Of a stretch of DNA of 64,000 bases, positions 26,343 through 34,253 are shown piece by piece. Every line of letters starts with the position of its first letter. Within the stretch, counting starts at the first letter, position 1. The notes under the pieces are model-generated. The model had not been told where the DNA came from, searched no databases, and was given only the letters and a program-made list of their open reading frames with translations. The translations under genes and the position numbers were made by a program. The stretch is from positions 774,406 through 838,405 of the forward strand of contig NZ_JASZYK010000003.1 of the NCBI RefSeq assembly GCF_030317035.1. Direction: 5' to 3'. Source of the stretch: Variovorax sp. J22G73. GTDB lineage: Bacteria > Pseudomonadota > Gammaproteobacteria > Burkholderiales > Burkholderiaceae_C.

Positions 26343-27272
26343 TCAGGGCGGAGGGCGCCGCAACGCGGCCTGGCTGATGCGCGAGAACGAGCGAAGCATC
26401 GCGACCAGCGTCTTCGCCTCGGGGCTCAGCCTGCGGCTTGCCCTGGAAACGATGCCCACCTCGTAGCGCCGCGAGGGGTGCGGGAGCTTGATTTCCACCA
26501 GCTGCCGCGCCGTCAACGGATGGTCCAGGATGGACCTTGGCATGCGCGACACGCAGTCGGAGTCGATCAGCATCGAGACGGCGCCGAACAGCGAATCGGA
26601 CACCGCGGCGATGCGTGGTCGCCCCATCTGTTGCTGCAGGAACAGCTCCTGGATGCTTTCGTCGTCCTGCCCGGGTCGCCCGGGCGCACCCACCACCACC
26701 CATTGCAGGCCGGCCAGCTCGCCGATGGCGCGCGCACCGGCGCTCGGGTGACCGGCGCGCGCGACGATCACCGCCTCCGACTCGTAGAGCACGTCCACCC
26801 GCAGGTCGGCCGCGTCGAGCTTCTCGGGCAGCCGCATGACCGCGAGCTCCAGCCTGTTGTCGCGCAACGCCGACAGCAGTTCCGAGTTCGCGCTTTGCGT
26901 CAGGTGGATGGCAACGTCCGGCAGCGCGCGGCGAAAGTCCTGCAGCACGGCAGGCACGAGCCGCAGCGACGGCTCGACCGACACGCCCAGCGCAACCCGT
27001 GTCGCCCGGCGGCCCTGCGCGCCGCGCAGCCATTCCTCGGCCCGCGTGGCCTCGATGAGCGCCGCCTGCGCATACGGAAGAAAGGCCTGGCCGTCGGCGG
27101 TGAGCGCCACGCCCTTGGCCGTGCGCTCGAACAGCGAGAGCCCGTGTTCGTTCTCCAGCCGCGCCACGCTCTTGGTCAGGCCGGCTTGCGAGACGTCGAG
27201 CGCGCGTGCCGCGGACCGGAAGCCGCCATGCGTGATCACGGCGTTCAAGTCACGAAGTTGCTGCAGATTCAT
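26343..27272 (-). CDS. LysR-family regulator 2
   Basis: The 309-aa protein has the LysR winged helix at residues 1-60 (LQQLRDLNAVITHGGFRSAARALDVSQAGLTKSVARLE) and an effector domain similar to TdcA/CbbR-like aromatic or amino acid regulators. The ATG at 27272 is the family-typical start (MNLQQLRD); the reading frame continues ten codons upstream. It is divergent from the ABC ATPase gene; the shared TATCAATTGATTTGATA operator lies 95 bases from its start, closer to the ATPase promoter. Confidence 0.88.
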   Translation of the reverse strand: MNLQQLRDLNAVITHGGFRSAARALDVSQAGLTKSVARLENEHGLSLFERTAKGVALTADGQAFLPYAQAALIEATRAEEWLRGAQGRRATRVALGVSVEPSLRLVPAVLQDFRRALPDVAIHLTQSANSELLSALRDNRLELAVMRLPEKLDAADLRVDVLYESEAVIVARAGHPSAGARAIGELAGLQWVVVGAPGRPGQDDESIQELFLQQQMGRPRIAAVSDSLFGAVSMLIDSDCVSRMPRSILDHPLTARQLVEIKLPHPSRRYEVGIVSRASRRLSPEAKTLVAMLRSFSRISQAALRRPPP

Positions 27273-27366
27273 GGCGCGGCCCGGAGCTGTGAAGGCAGCC
27301 ACTATGCCGCGTCAGCGCGGTGGCGAACAGCCTCGCGTGCGCGCAATCGAATTGATTGGCAGGGCA

Positions 27367-27383
27367 TATCAATTGATTTGATA
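27367..27383. promoter_or_regulatory. LysR operator, copy 2
   Basis: TATCAATTGATTTGATA is identical to the site at 16227-16243 and ends 82 bases before the ABC ATPase start, against 83 bases in copy 1. Flanking AGGGCA and the downstream AT-rich segment are also similar. Confidence 0.8.
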
Positions 27384-27464
27384 TTTAAATTTCACAAATC
27401 TAAGGCGTGCGCGTGAAATACCCGGCTTCGGCTTTCAGCCCCTTCGGTTTTCAAAGGCAGTGAC

Positions 27465-28202
27465 TTGATCAAGATTCAGAACGTATCGAAGTGGTACGGC
27501 CCGGTGCAAGTGCTCGACGACTGCTCGGTGAGCATCTCCAAGGGCGACGTGGTGGTGGTGTGCGGGCCTTCGGGCTCGGGCAAGTCCACCCTCATCAAGA
27601 CCGTGAACGCGCTCGAGCCCTTCCAGAAGGGCGAGATCACCGTCAACGGCATTCCGCTGCACGACCCCAAGACCAACCTGCCCAAGCTGCGCTCCAAGGT
27701 CGGCATGGTGTTCCAGCACTTCGAGCTGTTCCCGCACCTTTCGGTGACCGAGAACCTCACGATCGCGCAGATCAAGGTGCTGGGCCGCACGCCCGACGAG
27801 GCCAAGACCCGAGGCCTGAAGATGCTCGACCGCGTGGGCCTGATGGCGCACAAGGACAAGTTCCCGGGCCAGCTGTCGGGCGGCCAGCAGCAGCGCGTGG
27901 CCATTGCGCGCGCGCTGTCGATGGACCCGATCGTGATGCTGTTCGACGAACCCACCTCGGCGCTCGACCCCGAAATGGTCGGCGAAGTGCTCGACGTGAT
28001 GGTGAGCCTGGCCAAGGAAGGCATGACCATGATGGTGGTTACGCACGAAATGGCATTCGCCCGCAAGGTGGCCAGCCGCGTGATCTTCATCGACGTGGGC
28101 GGCAAGATCCTGGAAGACTGCCCGAAGGACGAGTTCTTCAGCCACCCGGAAAACCGCCAGCCGCGCACCAAGGACTTCCTGGACAAGATCCTGGCGCACT
28201 GA
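27465..28202 (+). CDS. Polar amino acid ABC transporter ATP-binding protein (GltL-like)
   Basis: The 245-aa ATPase has Walker [10 protein letters not shown] near residue 35, the signature [15 protein letters not shown] near 137, Walker [16 protein letters not shown] near 158 and the switch histidine in VVTHEM near 192. Length and sequence fit GltL/GlnQ. The start is a TTG at 27465 with AAAGG upstream. It is the only ATPase in the window and the permeases at 22.7-24.1 kb lack one, so it almost certainly powers that transporter from a separate promoter. Confidence 0.92.
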   Translation: MIKIQNVSKWYGPVQVLDDCSVSISKGDVVVVCGPSGSGKSTLIKTVNALEPFQKGEITVNGIPLHDPKTNLPKLRSKVGMVFQHFELFPHLSVTENLTIAQIKVLGRTPDEAKTRGLKMLDRVGLMAHKDKFPGQLSGGQQQRVAIARALSMDPIVMLFDEPTSALDPEMVGEVLDVMVSLAKEGMTMMVVTHEMAFARKVASRVIFIDVGGKILEDCPKDEFFSHPENRQPRTKDFLDKILAH

Positions 28203-28238
28203 AGGCGGCACGGCTGCGCTTTCAGTGTGCTGTCCGGC

Positions 28239-28652
28239 TCACTGCCGCGCTTCGTCGTAGCTGCGCCGGCACTCCTCGATGCGCGGCCAGTGGTCCCGTA
28301 TCCACGAGGTGAACCCTTCCAGCGCGGGCAGCATGCCCGCACCCATTTCGGTGAGTTCGTACTCCACGCGCGGCGGCACTTCCGCGAAGTAGTGCCGCAC
28401 CAGCAGCCCGTCGCGCTCCAGGTTGCGCAGGGTGAGCGTCAGCATGCGCTGGGTGATGCCTTCGATGCCGATCTTGAGCGCCGAGAAACGAAGCCGGTGG
28501 CCGGGCGCTACGGCAAGGTGCGACATGACCAGGATCGTCCATTTGTCTCCCAGCCGCGCGAGCACGCCGTGGGGTGCGCAGGGCGTGAAGCGAGGGCCCT
28601 GCTCCGTCTCGGCGTAGGGCCGCCCGTTGATTGTTTTCCGCAGCCGTACCAT
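28239..28652 (-). CDS. HxlR-family transcriptional regulator
   Basis: The 137-aa winged-helix protein has CAPHGVLARLGDKWTILVMSHL near residues 25-46 with the conserved cysteine and W, then FSALKIGIEGITQRMLTLTLRNLERDGLL, which is the HxlR/DUF24 core. These proteins often sense electrophiles or quinones through the cysteine. It is divergent from the NmrA-like gene 92 bases away, and the pair probably forms a repressor-target unit. Confidence 0.9.
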   Translation of the reverse strand: MVRLRKTINGRPYAETEQGPRFTPCAPHGVLARLGDKWTILVMSHLAVAPGHRLRFSALKIGIEGITQRMLTLTLRNLERDGLLVRHYFAEVPPRVEYELTEMGAGMLPALEGFTSWIRDHWPRIEECRRSYDEARQ

Positions 28653-28744
28653 CCGTGTGCCTCAGGTTAAGCAATGTGCCGCCGCCGGCCATTTTTTCGT
28701 GAGTATAGATTCGTAACCCTTGTTCATTCACGAGGGTATTTGTC

Positions 28745-29668
28745 ATGTCGGACAGCAAGAGAATCCTGGTTTTCGGCGCCACCGGGCAGCAGGGCGGGTC
28801 GGTCGCCGCGGCGGCGTTGAAGGCCGGATGGCAGGTGCGCGCACTGGTGCGAGACCCTGGGTCCGCGAGGTCGCTGGCGCTTCGCGAGGCGGGTGCGGAC
28901 ATCGTGCGCGGCACCTTCGCCGACACCGAGGCCATCCGCAACGCGATGAAGGGCGTGCACGGCGTCTTCAGCGTGCAGCCGAGTTCGGGGCAGGGCCCGG
29001 CGCTCGGGCTCAGCGACGAGGAAGAAGAGCGCTACGGCATTGCTGTTGCCGACCTGGCGCTCGAGAGCGGCGTCGAGCACCTGGTCTATACCTCGACCGG
29101 CGCGGTGAGCGACGGGCTTACCGGCATGGGCCATTTCGACAGCAAGGCGCGCATCGAGGCACATGTGCGCACGCTGCCGATCACCTTCACCATCGTGCGG
29201 CCGGCCGCGTTCATGGAAATGCTGGTGATGCCCGGCTTCGGGCTGGACACGGGACGCTTCAATTTCTTCATGAAACCCGAGCAGGCGATGCAGCTGCTGG
29301 CGGTGGAAGACATCGGCAAGCTCGTGATGAAGGTCTTCGCGGACCCGGCACGTTTCGGTGGGCAGGCCTTCGAGCTGGCGGGCGACAAGGTGACCGGCCT
29401 GCAGCTGCAGGCCTTGTTCACCGAGGCGGCGGGCCGGCCGATCACGTACGCGCGGTTTTCCGATGATGTGCTGAGGGGCAACCCCTTTCTTGCCAAGCTG
29501 ACGGCCCTGCTCGACGACGGACGCCTGGTGGGCAAGGCCGACCTGGCCGCGTTGCGCGCGCTGAACCCCGAGCTGCAATCGTTCCGTGCCTGGCTCGCAG
29601 GCAACGGGCGCGATGCGTTCCAGGCGGCGCTGGGAACCGGCGGTGCGTGGGGCTACGGCCACGCGTAA
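28745..29668 (+). CDS. NmrA-family NAD(P)-binding protein
   Basis: The 307-aa atypical SDR has the NmrA nucleotide loop LVFGATGQQGGSVAAAAL at residues 8-25 and VRALVRDP near 31. Instead of the YxxxK of classical SDRs it has YTSTGAVS near 118. Related proteins are redox sensors or quinone/isoflavone-type reductases (for example QorB, also next to an HxlR regulator). The divergent HxlR gene supports a role in electrophile or quinone stress. Confidence 0.87.
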   Translation: MSDSKRILVFGATGQQGGSVAAAALKAGWQVRALVRDPGSARSLALREAGADIVRGTFADTEAIRNAMKGVHGVFSVQPSSGQGPALGLSDEEEERYGIAVADLALESGVEHLVYTSTGAVSDGLTGMGHFDSKARIEAHVRTLPITFTIVRPAAFMEMLVMPGFGLDTGRFNFFMKPEQAMQLLAVEDIGKLVMKVFADPARFGGQAFELAGDKVTGLQLQALFTEAAGRPITYARFSDDVLRGNPFLAKLTALLDDGRLVGKADLAALRALNPELQSFRAWLAGNGRDAFQAALGTGGAWGYGHA

Positions 29669-29715
29669 GGCCGGACCTGCGCAGGGCCTCGGCCCGCAGG
29701 GCGCCGTCAAGGCGG

Positions 29716-30609
29716 CTAGTCGACCTGCTGATGCCCGTCCAGATAGTCCAGCAACGCACGCACCGCCGGCATCATCCCTTTGCGGCTGGTGAACGCCGCC
29801 TGCACATGTCCCGGCGGCGAGGCCCAGCCCGGCAGCGCGAGCTCGAGCCGCCCGGCGCGCAGGTCGTCGTGGCAGATCTTGCGCGGCAGCAAGGCCAGGC
29901 CGAGCCCGTTCACCGCGGCCTCCTTCAACGCGAACATGTCGTCGGTGACCAGCCGGGGCTCGTGGCGCACTTCCACCACGCGCTGCCCGTCGCTCAGTTG
30001 CCAGCGCGCGCGCTCGCCGACCGCGGGCAATGAGAGCGTCGGCAAGCCGGCCACGTCCTCGGGCGCGCGGGGGCGGCCCACCGCGGCCAGGCAGGCGGGG
30101 CTGGCGACCAGCACGTCGACCGACTCGCCGAGCTTGCGCACGACCTGGTCGGAGTCTTCGAGCGGCGGCCTGCGCACGCGCAGCACCACGTCCATGCGCT
30201 CCTGCACCGGGTCGATGCGCCGGTTCGAAACGAGCACCTGCAGCCGCACCTTGGGGTGCAGCGTCATGAAGCCGGGGATGAGCGGCGTGAGCCACACCTG
30301 CGCCAGCGTCATCGGGCAGCTGATGCGCACCTCGCCCGCGGGCTCGCTCGATGCCTGCTTCACGCCGTCGTCGGCCGCCTGCGCCAGCTCGACCAGCGCG
30401 CGGCATTGCTCGAAGTAGCCCTGGCCGGCGGTGGTGAGGGTCACGCGGCGCGACGAGCGTTGCAGCAGCCGCACGCCCAGCCGGGCCTCCAGCGCGGTGA
30501 TGCGCCGGCTGAGCCGCGACTTCGGAATGCCGAGCTGGCGGCCGGCCTCGCTGAAGCCGCCGTGCTCTACCACCTTCGCGAAATAAACCAGGTCGTTGAT
30601 GTCGTGCAT
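29716..30609 (-). CDS. LysR-family regulator 3
   Basis: The 297-aa protein starts MHDINDLVYFAKVVEHGGFSEAGRQLGIPKSRLSRRI, a full LysR winged helix of the CrgA/AaeR-like group, followed by the effector domain (EVRISCPMTLAQVWLTPL). It is divergent from the fumarylacetoacetase-fold hydrolase; a 15-base palindrome at 30665 is the candidate operator. Confidence 0.9.
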   Translation of the reverse strand: MHDINDLVYFAKVVEHGGFSEAGRQLGIPKSRLSRRITALEARLGVRLLQRSSRRVTLTTAGQGYFEQCRALVELAQAADDGVKQASSEPAGEVRISCPMTLAQVWLTPLIPGFMTLHPKVRLQVLVSNRRIDPVQERMDVVLRVRRPPLEDSDQVVRKLGESVDVLVASPACLAAVGRPRAPEDVAGLPTLSLPAVGERARWQLSDGQRVVEVRHEPRLVTDDMFALKEAAVNGLGLALLPRKICHDDLRAGRLELALPGWASPPGHVQAAFTSRKGMMPAVRALLDYLDGHQQVD

Positions 30610-30664
30610 GGCGCAAATGTGGCAGTGGTGCGGTCGAAGCAGCGCGGTTCGTCGTTGCGCCCGC

Positions 30665-30679
30665 GGAACGATTCGTTCC
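30665..30679. promoter_or_regulatory. Palindrome GGAACGATTCGTTCC
   Basis: A perfect 7+1+7 palindrome lies 56 bases upstream of LysR 3 and 68 bases upstream of a TATATC -10-like element at 30729 on the plus strand. It is a plausible LysR site. Confidence 0.5.
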
Positions 30680-30746
30680 AGCCAACCCGCTGGATCGCGC
30701 GCTTCGCCCGCCGGATGATGGCCGTTCTTATATCCCGGAATGCCTC

Positions 30747-30848
30747 ATGAAAGCCCTGCACACCGACCCGCGCCCGCCCTGCGATCCTTTCGTCCACAGG
30801 CCGACCCTGGTTGCGTTCCGCGACCGCGCACAGGCGGTACTCGCATGA
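30747..30848 (+). CDS. Possible small ORF (33 aa) coupled to the hydrolase
   Basis: An ATG at 30747 opens a 33-codon frame (begins MKALHTDPRPPC) whose TGA overlaps the ATG of the next gene (ATGA at 30845). CGGA lies upstream. It may be a leader peptide or the remnant of a lost gene. I recognise no family, and chance is a real possibility. Confidence 0.3.
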   Translation: MKALHTDPRPPCDPFVHRPTLVAFRDRAQAVLA

Positions 30849-31711
30849 AGCTCGTGTCTTTCGCGTTCGAAGGGCACGAGGGCTTCGGCCTCGTGCGCGG
30901 CGACGAGGTGCTCGACGTGAGCGCACTCGAACACGGGCCACGTGACCTGCTGTCGATGCTGAACATGGAAGCCGCCGGTTGGCAGTGGCTGGAACGCGCC
31001 ACGCCGAAGGCCCGGCGGCTGCCGCTGGCCAGCGTGCGCCTGCGCGCGCCGGTGCCTGCGCCGCGCAAGTTCCTCGGCCTGGGCGGCAACTACGCCTCGC
31101 ACCTGGAAGAGGCCCGCAAGATCGGCCTGCTCAGGGCACCGGGCCAGGTGTGGTTCAACAAGCAGGTGAGCTGCGTCGCCGGTCCCTTCGACCCGGTGCA
31201 CCTGCCGGCCGTGTCGCACGAGTTTGACTACGAGGGCGAGCTGGGCGTGGTCATCGGGCGCCGCTGCCGGCACGTGACGCGCGAGAACGCGATGGACATG
31301 GTGGCCGGCTTCGTGGTGGTCAACGACCTGAGCGTGCGCGACTGGCAGATGCGCGCGCCCACGCACACGCTGGGCAAGTCCTTCGACACGCACGGCCCCT
31401 TCGGCCCCTGGCTGGTGACGCGCGACGAGCTGCCCGACCCGCACCGCCTGCGCCTTCGCACCTGGGTCAACGGCGAGCTGCGGCAAGACGGCAACACCGC
31501 CGAGATGACCCACCGCGTGGAAGACATGCTGGTCGAGCTGACCACCGCCTTCACGCTGGAGCCCGGCGACGTGCTCACCACCGGCAGCCCCGCCGGCGTG
31601 GGCGGCCTCATGGACCCGCCGACCTACCTGCGCGTGGGCGACGTGGTGCGCGTGGAGATCGAAGGCATCGGCGCCATCGAGAACACGGTGATCGCCGAGC
31701 CGCTGCCCTGA
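30845..31711 (+). CDS. Fumarylacetoacetate-hydrolase-family protein
   Basis: The 288-aa enzyme has FLGLGGNYASHLEEA near residue 76 (family substrate loop), metal-binding acids in HEFDYEGELGVVIG near 126 and NDLSVRDWQ near 162, and TTGSPAGVG near 248. These proteins hydrolyse carbon-carbon bonds of 1,3-diketo acids or hydrate 2-oxopent-4-enoates. It is followed 43 bases later by a VOC protein, a combination seen in meta-cleavage pathways where a dioxygenase makes the diketo acid. Divergent LysR 3 probably controls both. Confidence 0.9.
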   Translation: MKLVSFAFEGHEGFGLVRGDEVLDVSALEHGPRDLLSMLNMEAAGWQWLERATPKARRLPLASVRLRAPVPAPRKFLGLGGNYASHLEEARKIGLLRAPGQVWFNKQVSCVAGPFDPVHLPAVSHEFDYEGELGVVIGRRCRHVTRENAMDMVAGFVVVNDLSVRDWQMRAPTHTLGKSFDTHGPFGPWLVTRDELPDPHRLRLRTWVNGELRQDGNTAEMTHRVEDMLVELTTAFTLEPGDVLTTGSPAGVGGLMDPPTYLRVGDVVRVEIEGIGAIENTVIAEPLP

Positions 31712-31754
31712 GCAACGACGCACCGTTCAAAAAAACAAGAGAGACAACGACACC

Positions 31755-32348
31755 ATGACCCCCCGAACCCTACCGGACGCCGCCGCCGAGCCCATCCGCC
31801 CCTCCAAGCTGGCCCATGTCGTGCTGCGCGTGAGCGACCTGCCGCGCTCGCGCGCCTGGTACCTCGAACTGCTGCAGGCCTGGCCCGCGTTCGAGAACGA
31901 GATGCTGTGCTTCATGACCTACGACGACGAGCACCACCGCATCGGCCTCATCGCCCGCCCAGGCCTGGGCGCGGCCGACGACGCGCTGGCCGGGCTCGAG
32001 CACATCGCCTTCACCTTCGCCACGCTGGAGCGGCTGCTCGCGACCTTCCGGCGCCTGAAGGCGGCGGGCGTCACGCCGTACTGGAGCATCAACCACGGGC
32101 CCACGGTGTCGCTCTACTACAAGGACCCGGACGGCAACCGCGTCGAGCTGCAGTACGACGTGTTCGACCGGCCCGCGGACCTGGACGCCTTCTTCGGCGG
32201 CGGCGCGTATGTGCGCAACTTCATGGGCGTGCGCTTCGACCCGGAGGACCTGATACGCCGCTACGAAGCGGGCGAGCCGCTGCGCAGCCTCACGGCGCGG
32301 CCGGAGCTGCCGGTGGGCAGCACGCCGTGGGATGAGTTGGTGAACTGA
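31755..32348 (+). CDS. VOC-fold protein (single-unit extradiol dioxygenase-like)
   Basis: The 197-aa protein has the metal triad of the VOC superfamily: His in KLAHVVLRVSD near residue 20, His in LEHIAFTF near 82 and Glu in GNRVELQYDVFD near 130. It resembles the catechol 2,3-dioxygenase group more than glyoxalase I because of the DPDGNRVELQYD region. The C-terminal 50 residues (FDRPADLDAFF onward) form an extension found in several dioxygenase-like relatives. GAGAGA precedes the ATG. Partner of the preceding hydrolase. Confidence 0.83.
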   Translation: MTPRTLPDAAAEPIRPSKLAHVVLRVSDLPRSRAWYLELLQAWPAFENEMLCFMTYDDEHHRIGLIARPGLGAADDALAGLEHIAFTFATLERLLATFRRLKAAGVTPYWSINHGPTVSLYYKDPDGNRVELQYDVFDRPADLDAFFGGGAYVRNFMGVRFDPEDLIRRYEAGEPLRSLTARPELPVGSTPWDELVN

Positions 32349-32516
32349 GTCGAAGCGAACGCGCGGTGCGGTACAGGCCGCAACGCAGCTCTGCACTGCT
32401 GCGCCGACTGTGCCGAGGCGCAACCCCGCCGTGGCAGGAATCGTGGGCATTCTGTCTTCGAGGACAACGCCGTCGTTCCTAGACTGGCCCTCATCGCAAC
32501 CCCCGAGAGCCGCGCC

Positions 32517-33185
32517 ATGAACATCGGCATGCTTGTTTTTCCCGACATCACCGCCATCGACTACGTGGCGCCGGCCGACCTGCTGGTGCGCATTCCCGGC
32601 GCCACGCTGAACCTGGTGTGGAAGCACACCGAGCCGCTCAAGACCGAGCTGGGCTGGGAGTTTCGCGCCACCGCCTCCTATGAAAGCTGCGGCCAGCTCG
32701 ACATGATCGTGGTGCCGGGCGGCCCCGGCATCGCGGCGCTGCTGCAGGACGAGCAGACGTTGTCGTTTCTCGCGCAGCAGGCGCGCGGCGCCACCTGGAT
32801 CGTGGGCATTTGCACCGGCCCGCTGGTGCTGGGCGCGGCCGGCCTGCTCGAAGGCTACAAGGCCACCTGCCACTGGGGCTCGCACGAGCTGCTGGCGCAG
32901 GTCGGCGCCATCGCGGTGGACGAGCGCGTGGTGGTCGACCGCAACCGCATCACCGGCGCGGGCATGACCTCGGGCATCGACTGCGCGCTGAAGGCAATTG
33001 CCCTGGCCAGCAGCGACGACGTGGCACGCGGCGTGCAGCTGTTCGCCGAATACGACCCGCAACCGCCGTTCGACAGCGGCACGCCGCACAAGGCGCCGGC
33101 CGCGCTGGTGGAGGCCATGCGCGAAAGGTTGCGCCCCATCGTCGAGCAGCGCCGGGCCTTGCTCGCGGCGCGGCGCGCGCGTTGA
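32517..33185 (+). CDS. DJ-1/PfpI-family protein (isonitrile hydratase-like)
   Basis: The 222-aa protein has VPGGPGIAALLQDE near residue 66 and the nucleophile cysteine in GICTGPLVLGAAGLL near 98, followed by a CHWGSHE segment. The N-terminal LVFPDITAIDYVAPADLL with the early acidic residue is typical of isonitrile hydratase and ThiJ-like enzymes. It shares the fold of the GlxA-type regulator 3 kb downstream. The 168-base gap before it holds no gene that I can see. Confidence 0.85.
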   Translation: MNIGMLVFPDITAIDYVAPADLLVRIPGATLNLVWKHTEPLKTELGWEFRATASYESCGQLDMIVVPGGPGIAALLQDEQTLSFLAQQARGATWIVGICTGPLVLGAAGLLEGYKATCHWGSHELLAQVGAIAVDERVVVDRNRITGAGMTSGIDCALKAIALASSDDVARGVQLFAEYDPQPPFDSGTPHKAPAALVEAMRERLRPIVEQRRALLAARRAR

Positions 33186-33222
33186 GCCTTTTCGGTCGTC
33201 GCCACTTTCATTCGAGGTTTCC

Positions 33223-34224
33223 ATGTTCCAACGCATCTCTTCGCATCGTCCATGGCGCGCCTGGCGCACATGGCTGATGGGCCTGTCGCTGGGCCTGTCA
33301 CTGTCGCTGGTCGGCCTGCCCGCGCAGGCGCAGGGCAGCGGCCCCATCCGGCTGCTGGTCGGCTACACGCCCGGCGGCCCGGCGGACACCGCCGCGCGCA
33401 TCGTCGCGGAAAAGCTCAGCACCGAGCTGGGCCAGCCGGTGGTGGTCGACAACAAGCCGGGCGCGGGCGGGCAGATTGCCGCGCAGGCGCTGAAGGCCGC
33501 GCCGGCCGACGGCTCGGTGCTCTTCCTGAGCAACACGCACACGGTGGTCACGGTGCCGCTCACGGTAAAGAACCCGGGCTTCGCCACGGCGAAAGACTTT
33601 CGCACGGTGGGCGGCGTGGCCACCTTCGAGCTCGCGCTCGCGGTCAACCCGAAGACCCACGCGCACACGCTGAAGGAGCTGGGCGCGTGGTTCGCGGCGC
33701 ACCAGAGCGAGTCGTCCATCGGCGTGCCCGCGCCGGCCAGCTCGCCCGAGTTCGTGGCGGCGAAGGTGTCGCGCACCTTCAAGGCCGACACGGTGGCCGC
33801 GTCGTACCGCGGCGCGCCGCCCATGGTGCAGGACCTGCTGGCGGGGCAGCTCGCGGCCGGCGTGTCGAGCATCTCGGACTTCCAGCAGTACCACCAGGCC
33901 GGCACGCTGCGCATCCTCGCGGTCACGCGCACCACGCCGCTGCTGCCCGGCGTGCCGTCGTTCGCCGAGGCCGGCCTGGCCGGGCTGGACAACACCACCG
34001 ACCTGCTGGGCATCTACGCCCCCGCGGCCATGCCCGACGCGCTGGTCGCGCGCTACAACACGGCGCTGAACCGCGTGCTGGCCAACCCCGAGGTGGTCGC
34101 CAAGTTCAAGAGCTACGTGATGACGCCCGCGCCCATGACGCCGGCCGAGCAGCAGCAGCGGCTGGTGCAGGCGTCGGCCGTGCTGTCCACGCTGATGAGC
34201 GAAAGCGGCTTCGTGCCGCACTGA
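33223..34224 (+). CDS. Bug/TctC-type periplasmic binding protein 4
   Basis: The 333-aa protein has a signal peptide of about 37 residues ending AQAQG and Bug motifs RLLVGYTPGGPADTAARI, VVVDNKPGAGGQIAAQAL and AASYRGAPPMVQDL. The usual PYKG is ASYRG here, so it is more diverged than the other Bug proteins in the window. It lies between the PfpI-like protein and an aromatic aminotransferase, all on the plus strand. Confidence 0.9.
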   Translation: MFQRISSHRPWRAWRTWLMGLSLGLSLSLVGLPAQAQGSGPIRLLVGYTPGGPADTAARIVAEKLSTELGQPVVVDNKPGAGGQIAAQALKAAPADGSVLFLSNTHTVVTVPLTVKNPGFATAKDFRTVGGVATFELALAVNPKTHAHTLKELGAWFAAHQSESSIGVPAPASSPEFVAAKVSRTFKADTVAASYRGAPPMVQDLLAGQLAAGVSSISDFQQYHQAGTLRILAVTRTTPLLPGVPSFAEAGLAGLDNTTDLLGIYAPAAMPDALVARYNTALNRVLANPEVVAKFKSYVMTPAPMTPAEQQQRLVQASAVLSTLMSESGFVPH

Positions 34225-34253
34225 AGCCGCCGCCACCGAAAAAGATTGCCACC

